From NCBI GenBank assembly GCA_047974615.1, contig JBKECM010000152.1:1-10262 (forward strand): DNA of 10,262 nt, given 5' to 3'. A program made the position numbers and the translations under genes. Shown here piece after piece: positions 1-6,716 of this stretch (the stretch's first letter is position 1; each line of letters opens with the position of its first letter). Below the pieces are notes generated by a model. That model did no database searches. It saw only the letters and a list, made by a program, of their open reading frames with translations, and had not been told where the DNA came from. This DNA is from JBKEBX01 sp047974615 (lineage in GTDB: Bacteria; Bacillota; Clostridia; Lachnospirales; CAMZNU01).

Positions 1-100
1 CTCACTTAACGCAAAATCGTTGTTTTGCTTGTTCGTAAGGTCGCACTGCCTGGCAGATGCTTAAAAAATTTTCATTTTCTAATTGAAAATTCTCCTATTA

Positions 101-227
101 CACAAAAATTAGCGTTCGTATTGAATAAAATTTACGCTCTTTCCTCGCTGATTTTATGCTATCTCACTATTTTTGTGCCATTATCATTAGTAATATTTTT
201 TTCTTTTTTGACTTTTTCAGCACCCTC
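101..227. mobile_element. Partial copy of miniature inverted-repeat element (copy 1)
   Basis: Positions 125-227 align without gaps to 10026-10128 at about 90% identity (93% over the last 87 bases), and both copies also carry the inner motif cacaaaaatta (101-111 here, 9971-9981 in the other copy). The right end, read inward on the minus strand, is GAGGGTGCTGAAAAAG (212-227), matching the terminal repeat of the complete copy. Inner inverted repeats are visible: cacaaaaat (101-109) with atttttgtg (169-177), and ataaaat (125-131) with attttat (151-157). No matching left terminal repeat is found in bases 1-100, so the left end is either outside the window, with a longer interior than copy 2, or lost. 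Its right end abuts a truncated coding region. Confidence 0.7.
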
Positions 228-548
228 GAACATAACAGACCTGTTATAAACAAGCAATACTATGACAAATATATCAAAAATGTACAAAATAAATTTATTC
301 CTTTTTACTTAGGAAAAACCGAGAGTTCATTAGCTAAACGATTAAATGAACACTTTGGTTTAGATAACTTATCAAAGAGTACTTATGCATTAAAACTAAA
401 TATACTTAAAAAAGATCTATCTGACTATAAATTTATGGTATGCTATTATGAACTAAACGAACTTGGAGATGACTTAAACTATCTAATAGATAAAATCGAA
501 AAATATCTTCACAATAACATAAAACCAATATGTGGTACAAGTAGATAA
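228..548 (+). pseudogene. 5'-truncated GIY-YIG-like nuclease gene
   Basis: The open frame reads in from the repeat element, but recognisable protein begins only after it. The segment FYLGKTESSLAKRLNEHF (303-356) matches the second half of a GIY-YIG core: the Y-x-G-K-T strand, then a helix with the expected catalytic arginine (codon 339-341) and E-H. The C-terminus contains the strand CYYEL, a helix and a final lysine-proline-rich end (KPICG), as in small GIY-YIG proteins. The first strand (GIY motif) and any in-frame start of its own are missing; the only upstream ATG in frame (156) lies inside the repeat element. I infer that the element interrupted the gene and that the N-terminal part lies beyond the left edge or is lost. 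Possible roles of intact relatives include DNA repair, restriction or mobile-element functions; none can be assigned here. GIY-YIG assignment is moderately sure, inactivation less so. Confidence 0.55.
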
Positions 549-657
549 ATTAATGCTTTAGTAATTATCAGTAAAGTTTTTAAATCTTTTCACTTTAAAG
601 CTTTAATTTATAGGATTTTTATTAATTTATAATAATTATATAAAACGAATATAAACT

Positions 658-699
658 AAAAACATCTAACCCTATATATAGAAGTTAGATGTTTTTTTT
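658..699 (+). terminator. Rho-independent terminator after the nuclease remnant
   Basis: A 13-base perfect stem (658-670 with 684-696) encloses a 13-base loop and is followed by an uninterrupted run of eight T (692-699, partly within the stem). The left arm begins with an A run, so it can also work on the minus strand. It is placed to end transcription of the gene whose remnant ends at 548. Confidence 0.75.
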
Positions 700-791
700 G
701 AATTAAAAACTGACAAATTCTCACTAGACAACGTTACCATTAGACAAGAATACCATTTTAAAATTCCATATAAAAAGAAAGGAACATTTAT

Positions 792-832
792 TAAAATAAA
801 AGAAACTCTACTGAGGAGGTTAAGTTTCTTTT
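792..832 (-). terminator. Terminator of the minus-strand dehydrogenase gene
   Basis: The inverted repeat aaaagaaact (798-807) with agtttctttt (823-832) forms a 10-base stem around a 15-base loop. Read on the minus strand it lies about 20 bases past the stop codon of the 854-1888 gene and runs into a T-rich tail (rc of 792-800). The stem has few G-C pairs, so termination may be moderate. Confidence 0.6.
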
Positions 833-853
833 GTTTTACAAAGTAAAGTGAAA

Positions 854-1888
854 CTATTTTATTTCAATAGGTTGACCCATTTTGTCTGCAGATTCGATTT
901 CACATTCACCGATTTTTATTGTAACTGCGTGACTTTCTAATAATCCGAATAAATCTAAAGTTTTGTCATCGCCTTTTATACATTCCATAAAAAGACGGAT
1001 TTCTTTGTAGTACGCATCTTCAGAAGTAAGAGGAGCTTCAAACATTTCGCCATCAACAGGATAAACTGTTGTTTTACCTTGCTCATAAACTATAGCACCT
1101 TTTTCAAAGTTTACTCTATACATCATCTTAAAGCCGAAGCCTTTTCCGTTTATTGTCCAGTCATCTTGAGCGTTTATAACCATATTATTTTCATATATAT
1201 AGTTTGTTGATAAAGCATCGTAGCCACTACCTTCATATACAATTTTACCTATAGTTGAAACGGCTTTTGGTACTCCAAATAACCAGTTTATGGCATCTAC
1301 ATCGTGTATATGTTGGTCAAGTAAAGCACCTCCAGAACGATCTTTTGTAAGTAACCAATTTTCCCAAGACCATATAGGTGTGCTACCACCTCTAAAGAAA
1401 TATCCACTTGTAACTTTGCCTAAGCTGTTATTATCAATAGTTTCTTTAAGATATTCATAAGTATTCCAATATCTTAAAGTTTGACCTATCATTAATTTTT
1501 TGCCTGTTTCTTTACTTGTCTTAATCATATCTTGACAGTCACTGTAGCATATAGCCATAGGTTTTTCACAAAATACATCAACGCCTTTTTTCATCGCAAT
1601 TATCGCTAATTTATCGTGAATGAATGTAGGTACTGCAAGATCTACAAAATCTAAATCTTCTTTTTCTATCATTTCTTCCATATCTGTATATAGATTGTAT
1701 GATGATAAATCTAAATCAGATGATACAGTATCAAGATTACCTTGTGTACCTTTTCCTGTAAATTTACTTTCACAAACATCACATATTGCTACGACTTCTA
1801 CATCTAATCCATCAGCTATCATTTTTTTATAAACACTCAAGTGAGAGCTACCCATAAATCCAAGACCAACTAAACCAACTTTTAACAT
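854..1888 (-). CDS. Gfo/Idh/MocA-family NAD(P)-dependent sugar/polyol dehydrogenase
   Basis: A 344-residue cytoplasmic oxidoreductase of typical family length. The N-terminal Rossmann domain has the dinucleotide-binding loop GLGFMG (residues 8-13). The conserved E-K-P motif is at 108-110. The C-terminal alpha/beta domain carries the catalytic-region motif D191-x3-H195-x2-D198 in a GG-x-L-L-D-x-H-I-H-D context. Such enzymes oxidise or reduce a hydroxyl of a sugar, inositol or glycoside with NAD(P). The start is supported by AGGAGG six bases upstream. The gene is monocistronic, divergent from the AraC-led operon and ends in its own terminator. Its position suggests co-regulation with the operon's other two family members, perhaps acting on a related or sequential substrate. 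Family assignment is secure; substrate unknown. Inositol dehydrogenase and glucose-fructose oxidoreductase-type functions are both possible. Confidence 0.93.
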   Translation of the reverse strand: MLKVGLVGLGFMGSSHLSVYKKMIADGLDVEVVAICDVCESKFTGKGTQGNLDTVSSDLDLSSYNLYTDMEEMIEKEDLDFVDLAVPTFIHDKLAIIAMKKGVDVFCEKPMAICYSDCQDMIKTSKETGKKLMIGQTLRYWNTYEYLKETIDNNSLGKVTSGYFFRGGSTPIWSWENWLLTKDRSGGALLDQHIHDVDAINWLFGVPKAVSTIGKIVYEGSGYDALSTNYIYENNMVINAQDDWTINGKGFGFKMMYRVNFEKGAIVYEQGKTTVYPVDGEMFEAPLTSEDAYYKEIRLFMECIKGDDKTLDLFGLLESHAVTIKIGECEIESADKMGQPIEIK

Positions 1889-1998
1889 ATATACCTCCTA
1901 AATAATCTATTCTTGTTTTTAAAATAATAGGTTATACATAATATTTTAAAAAACTATATATTATAAATAACATTTTTAGAATAGATTTTATTTATAAT

Positions 1999-2027
1999 AT
2001 TAGACATATTTTTGAATTATTAGGCAA
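1999..2027 (-). promoter_or_regulatory. Candidate promoter of the minus-strand dehydrogenase gene
   Basis: Read on the minus strand, TTGCCT (2022-2027; 4 of 6 to the -35 consensus), a 17-base spacer and TCTAAT (1999-2004; 5 of 6 to the -10 consensus) form a sigma-70-type promoter. The resulting leader would be about 100 bases. Spacing is ideal, but the AT-rich context weakens the evidence. Confidence 0.35.
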
Positions 2028-2259
2028 ATAATAAAAAGTGATTTTATTTAATGTATAATATTAACACAAAATCCATAAGTTAAAGTAAATATTTATATGA
2101 TATGTAGCTGAAAATAAAGATAAAATTTGCATTTTTAGTTTAATACAATACTTTCTTTTATAAAATCGGTCATAATTTTACTAAAAAAAGTCCTACTAGC
2201 ACAAAAAACATTGATTTTTATAGCTAAAAGTTTTAATATAGCAATAACAAATACCTTTA

Positions 2260-2288
2260 TTGTGCCTGTAGAAAAAATGTGATAATAT
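2260..2288 (+). promoter_or_regulatory. Candidate promoter of the AraC-led operon
   Basis: TTGTGC (2260-2265), a 17-base spacer and TAATAT (2283-2288) lie about 50 bases before the regulator start; GATAAT at 2281-2286 preceded by TGT is an alternative -10. The inverted repeat caataa/ttattg overlaps the -35, a position suited to autoregulation. Match to consensus is weak, and an alternative promoter at 2211-2239 is about as good. Confidence 0.25.
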
Positions 2289-2339
2289 ATTACTAATACA
2301 TTAATATATTTTTAGATTATTTTAACAAAGGTGATGAAT

Positions 2340-3233
2340 ATGAATTATTTAAAATTAATAGAAGTTGATAAAGTTGAAACAGTGTATTACGAAAAATTTT
2401 CTAAAAACTATGTTTTCCCCGGTGAAGAACATAATTTTTGGGAGTTTGTATATCTTATACGTGGAGAACTTGAAATTGTAGCTGGTAATAGAACTTTACT
2501 CCTTAGAGAAGGCGAAATAATATTTCATAAGCCAAATGAGTTTCATTCTTTAAAGTCCAAAAGTGATATTGCACCTAATGTTATTATAATTAGTTTTTAT
2601 TGCAACTCCACTTCAATGAAAATATTTGAACAAAAGAAATATTTTTTACCTAAAAATTTGGTTAAATATATATATGAAGTTTTAGAAGAAGCAAGTATAT
2701 TTAAAAAAGATTTTGGATATATGTATAGAAACGAGGCAATAGACTTAAATAAAAGTCTTGGTACAGAACAGTTATTATATAGTGCCTTAGAAACTTTTCT
2801 TGTAAAGCTTATCCGATACGAAAAAACATATATGAAAAAAAATATGATTGCACCTTCAGATCTTGCTAATCGTAAACTTGAAAGTCAAGATATGTTTGAA
2901 AATATAGTAATATTTTTAAACGCAAACTTAGATAGCAAAATCAATGTAGACATTATATGTAAAAAGTTTCATATAAGTAGTACAAAATTAAAAAATATGT
3001 TTAAAGAAAAAATGGATTGTGGCGTTATAACATATTTTAATCTTAAAAAAATGGAAAAAGCTAAAGAACTTATAGGAAAGAAAAATTATGCTTATACAGA
3101 AATAGCTACAATGCTAGGTTTTGAGTCAATACACTATTTCTCACAATCTTTCAAGAAAAAATGGGGAATGTCACCATCTGAATATGAAAAAATTTTAGAG
3201 AACAATGAGGTGAATGATTTTGAAAAAAATTAA
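2340..3233 (+). CDS. AraC-family transcriptional regulator with N-terminal cupin domain
   Basis: A 297-residue DNA-binding regulator. Residues about 15-75 look like an AraC-type cupin sensor (H31, repeated short beta strands, E-G-E-I-I-F-H-K-P-N-E-x-H at 57-69). The C-terminal 95 residues hold two helix-turn-helix motifs: first around 203-222 (I-N-V-D-I-I-C-K-K-F-H-I-S) and second around 252-275 (Y-T-E-I-A-T-M-L-G-F-E-S-I-H-Y-F-S), followed by the family signature F-K-K-x-x-G-M-S-P-S-E-Y. Three in-frame starts occur (GTG 2331, ATG 2334, ATG 2340). I chose 2340 because AAAGGTG (2327-2333) is then a normally spaced ribosome binding site. It is the first gene of the operon and overlaps the next one, so it probably responds to the imported carbohydrate and controls its own operon, and perhaps the divergent gene. 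Confidence 0.92.
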   Translation: MNYLKLIEVDKVETVYYEKFSKNYVFPGEEHNFWEFVYLIRGELEIVAGNRTLLLREGEIIFHKPNEFHSLKSKSDIAPNVIIISFYCNSTSMKIFEQKKYFLPKNLVKYIYEVLEEASIFKKDFGYMYRNEAIDLNKSLGTEQLLYSALETFLVKLIRYEKTYMKKNMIAPSDLANRKLESQDMFENIVIFLNANLDSKINVDIICKKFHISSTKLKNMFKEKMDCGVITYFNLKKMEKAKELIGKKNYAYTEIATMLGFESIHYFSQSFKKKWGMSPSEYEKILENNEVNDFEKN

Positions 3234-4392
3234 AATAGGAGTTATAGGTTTAGGCAATAGAGGTGTTAAGTTCGCTAAAAACATAATTTTAGAAAACGAA
3301 AACTTCTCTTTGCATAGTGTATGTGATTATGACAAAAAAGATTTTGATTTTTTTATAAACAAAGGTATAAAAACATATATAGATTATAATGAATTGCTAT
3401 CTGATTCTGAACTTGAAGCTGTTATGATATGTACCCCTGAAAATACGCACCTTGAGATTTTAGAAAAATCTATTAAAAAAAATTTACACATTATATGCGA
3501 AAAGCCTTTAGAAATATCTAAAGATAAAACTGTTGAAATGTCAAAGCTTTGCAATGGTTACAATAAAACTATTTTAGTAGGATATGTTTTAAGATATGCT
3601 CCTTTGTATATTAAAGCAAAAGAACTTGTAGAAAAAGGTGCTATCGGCGATGTTATACTATGTAACGCTGTTGATAACGTTGTCTATGGAGGGTATGCTT
3701 TTTTCCGAGATTGGCATCGCCATAAAAAAAATATAAATAGCCTTATTTTACAAAAATCTTCCCATTCCTTAGATATTATTAACTGGGTAATAAATGATAC
3801 TCCTAAAAAAATAGCTACCTTTGGCAGTCTTGAAGTGTACGGCAGTAAAGGTAGAGGCAAATGGGTAGACGTTGATACAGATGAATTTCATTGTAGAACT
3901 TGCCCCTATGAAAAAGAGTGTTTTGATAGCAACTATAATATAAAAGAAATAAAGGGAATTAACTGGAACGATAACTGGCATGATAGATGTGTTTTTTCAA
4001 AAGATATAGACATAGATGATAACCACACTATAATGATTGAATATGAAAAAGGTTCTAAGGTTGTATTTTCAAGTTCACAGTTTTCACCTTTTTATAGACG
4101 TAGTTATGAATTTATCGGCACAAGAGGTAGCTTATACTTTGATGATAAAGAAAATATCATAAAAATAAATTATAAAGACAAAAAAGAAGAAGAAAATATT
4201 TTAGTAGATGTAGGTAACCTTGTTCACTCCGGAGGAGATATAAATCTGTTAGATGATTTCTATGAAAGTATAACTGCAAATAAAAAGCCTGTTGCAGATT
4301 TTGATAGTTGTTTCATATCATCTATGCTATGTTTTAAATCCATCGAGTCACAAGAAAAAGGAAATATAGTTTTCTTTAAGGAGGAAGTATAA
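3220..4392 (+). CDS. Gfo/Idh/MocA-family oxidoreductase with four-cysteine insert
   Basis: A 390-residue oxidoreductase, longer than the usual 330-350. The dinucleotide loop GLGNRG is at 10-15, E-K-P at 94-96, and the C-terminal-domain motif is Q-K-S-S-H182-S-L-D185. The extra length comes from an insert containing C225-x2-C228-x5-C234-x22-C257, a pattern known in a subset of this family and probably metal-binding. I chose the TTG start at 3220: GAGGTG (3207-3212) sits seven bases before it, and the protein then begins M-K-K-I-K-I-G-V-I-G-L-G, a classic family start. The ATG at 3214 would be only one base from the binding site. The start overlaps the regulator gene by 14 bases, suggesting translational coupling. 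Substrate is unknown; a sugar or glycoside dehydrogenase role is inferred from family and operon. Confidence 0.9.
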   Translation: MKKIKIGVIGLGNRGVKFAKNIILENENFSLHSVCDYDKKDFDFFINKGIKTYIDYNELLSDSELEAVMICTPENTHLEILEKSIKKNLHIICEKPLEISKDKTVEMSKLCNGYNKTILVGYVLRYAPLYIKAKELVEKGAIGDVILCNAVDNVVYGGYAFFRDWHRHKKNINSLILQKSSHSLDIINWVINDTPKKIATFGSLEVYGSKGRGKWVDVDTDEFHCRTCPYEKECFDSNYNIKEIKGINWNDNWHDRCVFSKDIDIDDNHTIMIEYEKGSKVVFSSSQFSPFYRRSYEFIGTRGSLYFDDKENIIKINYKDKKEEENILVDVGNLVHSGGDINLLDDFYESITANKKPVADFDSCFISSMLCFKSIESQEKGNIVFFKEEV

Positions 4393-4875
4393 ATGAATTA
4401 TAGTAACTATACTGCTATACATAACAAAGTTAAAAGTGAAGAACTTGGTGATATTAAAGCTATTAGAATTTTTAAACTTGTGGGATTAGAAGAAAAAATC
4501 ACTTTTGAAGTTTTAAAAGAAGTATTAAAGGAAGATGTGGATTTTGCTATTAAAGTTTTAGGTGTTCCTACTAAAATTTTAAGCAAAACAGTAAATTATG
4601 AAAAAAGCATAATCATTTTAGAACATACAAATAAAAAAACTACCCATATTTCAATTAACTTATACAACAAAGAAATATTTGGTAATTTTAAAATAGAAGT
4701 TGTTGGTTCTAAGGGTATACTTGAATATGATAGTGCCAAAAATTCTCCAATAGTACTTAGTGACGGTAACAATAAAAATATAACATCAATAGAAAACCTT
4801 GAAAAAATCAACTATGATGAAAAAGTTTATAGTGTTTTAGAGGATATTTTTAAAAGCTTAAAGTTGGAGGTGTAA
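4393..4875 (+). CDS. Stand-alone Gfo/Idh/MocA C-terminal-domain-like protein
   Basis: A 160-residue protein. By eye it matches only the C-terminal half of Gfo/Idh/MocA enzymes: S-E-E-L-G-D-I-K-A-I-R (15-25) corresponds to S-G-K-L-G-K-I-Q-S-I-I in the downstream homologue, then a helix ending F-A-I-K-V-L-G (51-57), a strand with I-I-I-L-E (73-77), and F-K-I-E-V-V-G-S-K-G-I-L-E-Y (99-112), the usual strand-turn-strand near the end. There is no Rossmann domain, no G-x-G-x-x-G and no E-K-P. In my alignment the catalytic-region D and H positions fall on E43 and E47, so it is probably not an enzyme. The frame is intact: the ATG directly follows the previous stop, with AGGAGG (4379-4384) upstream, and its own stop overlaps the next binding site. 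It may be an accessory subunit or partner of a neighbouring dehydrogenase, or a decaying paralogue. Confidence 0.7.
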   Translation: MNYSNYTAIHNKVKSEELGDIKAIRIFKLVGLEEKITFEVLKEVLKEDVDFAIKVLGVPTKILSKTVNYEKSIIILEHTNKKTTHISINLYNKEIFGNFKIEVVGSKGILEYDSAKNSPIVLSDGNNKNITSIENLEKINYDEKVYSVLEDIFKSLKLEV

Positions 4876-4876
4876 T

Positions 4877-5827
4877 ATGCGAATTTGTATATTAGGTTGT
4901 GCACATATGCACGTTACAAGTTATATAGAGGCACTTTTAAAACTAAATGTCGAAGTTGTTGGCTTATATGACAAAGATTTAGAAAGTGCTAAAGATATTT
5001 CAGAAAAGTTTAATGTTCCTTTATATAAAAATATCGAGGAATTACTTAAAACTAATTGTGATGTATCTCTAATCTGTTCTGAAAATATATACCATAAGGA
5101 ATATACAATAGCTTCTGCAAGACACAAAATGAATGTTATAGTTGAAAAACCCGTTGCAACTACTATTGAAGATGCAGATGAAATGATAAAGGTATGCGAA
5201 GATGAGGGTGTAGAGCTTATGATTTGTTTCCCTGTAAGATATGCCACACCTATAGTTGAAGCTAAAAAAATAATTGAAAGTGGCAAACTTGGAAAGATAC
5301 AATCAATAATCGCAACAAATCATGGTCAAATGCCCGGTGGTTGGTTTATAGATAAAAAGTTGTCCGGTGGTGGTTCTGTTATAGACCACACAGTTCACGT
5401 AGCAGATATAATAAACTGGATTTTAAAACCAAAGGTTAAAGACGTTATGTCTGTAGTAAGCACTCAATTACATAATATTGAAGCAGATGATAGTGGACTT
5501 ATCCTTATGGAGTTTGAAGACGGTGCTATATGTAGTATTGATACAAGTTGGAACAGACCAAATGGATATCCTCAATGGGGTGACCTTGTTATAGATTTTA
5601 TAGGAGAAAATGGAAATTTACGTGTTGATGCTTTCCTTGAAAGTGGCATAATATATGGTCAAAAAGATATAAAAGCTAAAAGTTATGCTTTTGGTAATGA
5701 TATGGACTTTGAAATGATTAGTGACTTCATAGACACTATAAAAAATAAAGAAAAGTCAAAAGTTACAGGTGAACATGGGAAATTTGCTTTAGATATAGCT
5801 TTAAAAGCTTATGAATATTCAAAATAA
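4877..5827 (+). CDS. Gfo/Idh/MocA-family oxidoreductase with variant nucleotide loop
   Basis: A 316-residue, slightly short family member. The N-terminal strand leads into GCAHMHVTSY (7-16) where GxGxxG is usual, so the second and third glycines are replaced. The rest is canonical: E90-K91-P92, R121-Y122 in the linker, and D170-x3-H174-x2-D177 within a GGG-S-V-I-D-H motif, followed by beta strands A-D-D-S-G-L-I-L-M-E-F. NAD(P)-dependent oxidation of a sugar-like substrate is inferred. The GGAGG at 4866-4870 is six bases before the ATG, which lies one base after the previous stop. It is the best full-length template for the 160-residue protein encoded just upstream. I have an impression that related G-C-A-H-x-H starts occur elsewhere in the family, so cofactor binding may be retained; this is not certain. 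Confidence 0.88.
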   Translation: MRICILGCAHMHVTSYIEALLKLNVEVVGLYDKDLESAKDISEKFNVPLYKNIEELLKTNCDVSLICSENIYHKEYTIASARHKMNVIVEKPVATTIEDADEMIKVCEDEGVELMICFPVRYATPIVEAKKIIESGKLGKIQSIIATNHGQMPGGWFIDKKLSGGGSVIDHTVHVADIINWILKPKVKDVMSVVSTQLHNIEADDSGLILMEFEDGAICSIDTSWNRPNGYPQWGDLVIDFIGENGNLRVDAFLESGIIYGQKDIKAKSYAFGNDMDFEMISDFIDTIKNKEKSKVTGEHGKFALDIALKAYEYSK

Positions 5828-5844
5828 TTTTATGGAGGAATGTT

Positions 5845-6705
5845 ATGAAAAAAAGTATTAATGCCTGGTGTTTTCAATCTCATTTATCCCTTGAAGAAAT
5901 CTTTAAAATGGCAACACAAAGTGGGTTCTCAGCTATAGAACTAAATATGACCGAAGATAAATATAATGAAGGTGATATAAAAGATTTTGGTTTAGCTGAT
6001 AATAACTATTTAACTATATCAATGGGTGAAAAGGAATATAGTGAGATTTTAGAACTATCAAAAAAATATAACATCAAAATATCTGGTATTTCAACAGGTT
6101 TACACTGGACTTACCCTTTATCTTCAAATGACGAAGATAAACGTGAAAAAGGCAAGTTAATCGTTAGAAAAATGATTGAATGTGCAAATTTCTTTAAAGT
6201 TGATACTATTCTAGTTGTTCCCGGCTGTACAACTAAGGAAGTATCTTATGATGTTGTATATGAAAGAGCTAAAGAGGCTATGAACGAATTAAAGTCATAT
6301 GCTGAAGAAAAAAATGTAATTATTGGTATAGAAAACGTATGGAATAAGTTTTTATTAAGTCCCCTTGAAGCAGTACAACTACTTGATGAAATAAACTCTC
6401 CCTATGTAAAAATGTATTTTGATGCAGGAAACGTGCTACAATTTGGATTTCCTGAACAATGGGTTAAAATTTTAAATAAGCGTATAGCAAAAGTACATAT
6501 AAAAGACTTTGATACATCAATAGGTAATATAAGAGGCTTTAAAAACTTACTTGAAGGTAATATGGATTATAAAGCACTTTTGACAGCTTTACGAGAAGTA
6601 GGATATGATGACTATATAACGGCAGAACTTTCGCCGTATAATACAGCACCTTATCAACTTATCGAAAATACATCAAAAGCTTTAGAATATATAATTAAAT
6701 TATAG
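5845..6705 (+). CDS. Sugar phosphate isomerase/epimerase (xylose isomerase-like TIM barrel)
   Basis: A 286-residue cytoplasmic TIM-barrel protein of normal family length. The expected divalent-metal ligands are recognisable: E163 (I-G-I-E-N-V-W), D193 (Y-F-D-A-G-N), H218 (K-V-H-I-K-D-F-D) and E261 (I-T-A-E-L). H87-W88 near the third strand and the substrate-loop region around G227-F232 also fit. Family members epimerise, isomerise, dehydrate or cleave keto sugars, inosose or 3-keto glycosides, usually with Mn or Mg. Its place directly after Gfo/Idh/MocA oxidoreductases suggests that it acts on the keto product of one of them. Start supported by GGAGG (5834-5838), six bases before the ATG; 17 bases follow the previous stop. 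Alternatives include IolE/IolI/IolH-like enzymes or the catalytic subunit type seen in C-glycoside deglycosidases. Confidence 0.88.
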   Translation: MKKSINAWCFQSHLSLEEIFKMATQSGFSAIELNMTEDKYNEGDIKDFGLADNNYLTISMGEKEYSEILELSKKYNIKISGISTGLHWTYPLSSNDEDKREKGKLIVRKMIECANFFKVDTILVVPGCTTKEVSYDVVYERAKEAMNELKSYAEEKNVIIGIENVWNKFLLSPLEAVQLLDEINSPYVKMYFDAGNVLQFGFPEQWVKILNKRIAKVHIKDFDTSIGNIRGFKNLLEGNMDYKALLTALREVGYDDYITAELSPYNTAPYQLIENTSKALEYIIKL

Positions 6706-6716
6706 GAGGATTTATT

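Larger units (their letters stand above)
549..853. other. Gene-free stretch between convergent genes
   Basis: This 305-base AT-rich gap separates the truncated nuclease gene from the convergent minus-strand dehydrogenase gene. It holds two rho-independent terminators (annotated separately), a 12-base perfect palindrome ttaaagctttaa (595-606) and an imperfect 16-base tandem repeat (725-740 and 741-756, 13 of 16 identical). No convincing gene with a start codon and ribosome binding site is seen. Confidence 0.6.
1889..2339. other. Divergent regulatory region
   Basis: A 451-base, extremely AT-rich gap lies between the divergent dehydrogenase and regulator genes. No coding frame of note is seen. 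It should carry promoters for both directions and binding sites for the AraC-type regulator. Visible elements are the two candidate promoters listed separately, a second plus-strand candidate (TTGATT at 2211-2216, 17 bases, TAATAT at 2234-2239), and the inverted repeat caataa (2242-2247) with ttattg (2257-2262) just upstream of the regulator. AT richness makes chance -10 matches common, so only the region as a whole is well supported. Confidence 0.6.

Noticed and set aside
71..91. Hairpin ttttca/tgaaaa near the left edge as a terminator
   Set aside because: Six A/T-rich pairs with a nine-base loop and no T run; too weak.
156..227. Possible true start and hydrophobic N-terminus for the GIY-YIG-like protein
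   Set aside because: These codons are repeat-element sequence shared with the copy at 10026-10128, so the apparent membrane-like start is a fusion with the element rather than part of the gene family.
25..249. Open frame of 74 codons at the left edge
   Set aside because: Much of it lies within repeat-element sequence, it has no convincing ribosome binding site, and its hydrophobic content follows from T-rich repeat DNA.
725..756. Imperfect 16-base tandem repeat
   Set aside because: Only two units with 13 of 16 matches; no wider array and no recognisable function, so not listed as a feature.
682..846. Plus-strand frame without stop codons, about 54 codons
   Set aside because: There is no start codon or ribosome binding site, and it runs through two terminator hairpins; at most a decayed remnant.
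2197..2242. Three TAGC words upstream of the regulator as possible regulator half-sites
   Set aside because: Spacings (24 and 18 bases) do not follow the helical repeat and the words are too short to distinguish from chance.
4596..5302. Minus-strand open frames over the oxidoreductase genes
   Set aside because: They lie entirely opposite genes with clear family motifs and good ribosome binding sites and show no motifs of their own.
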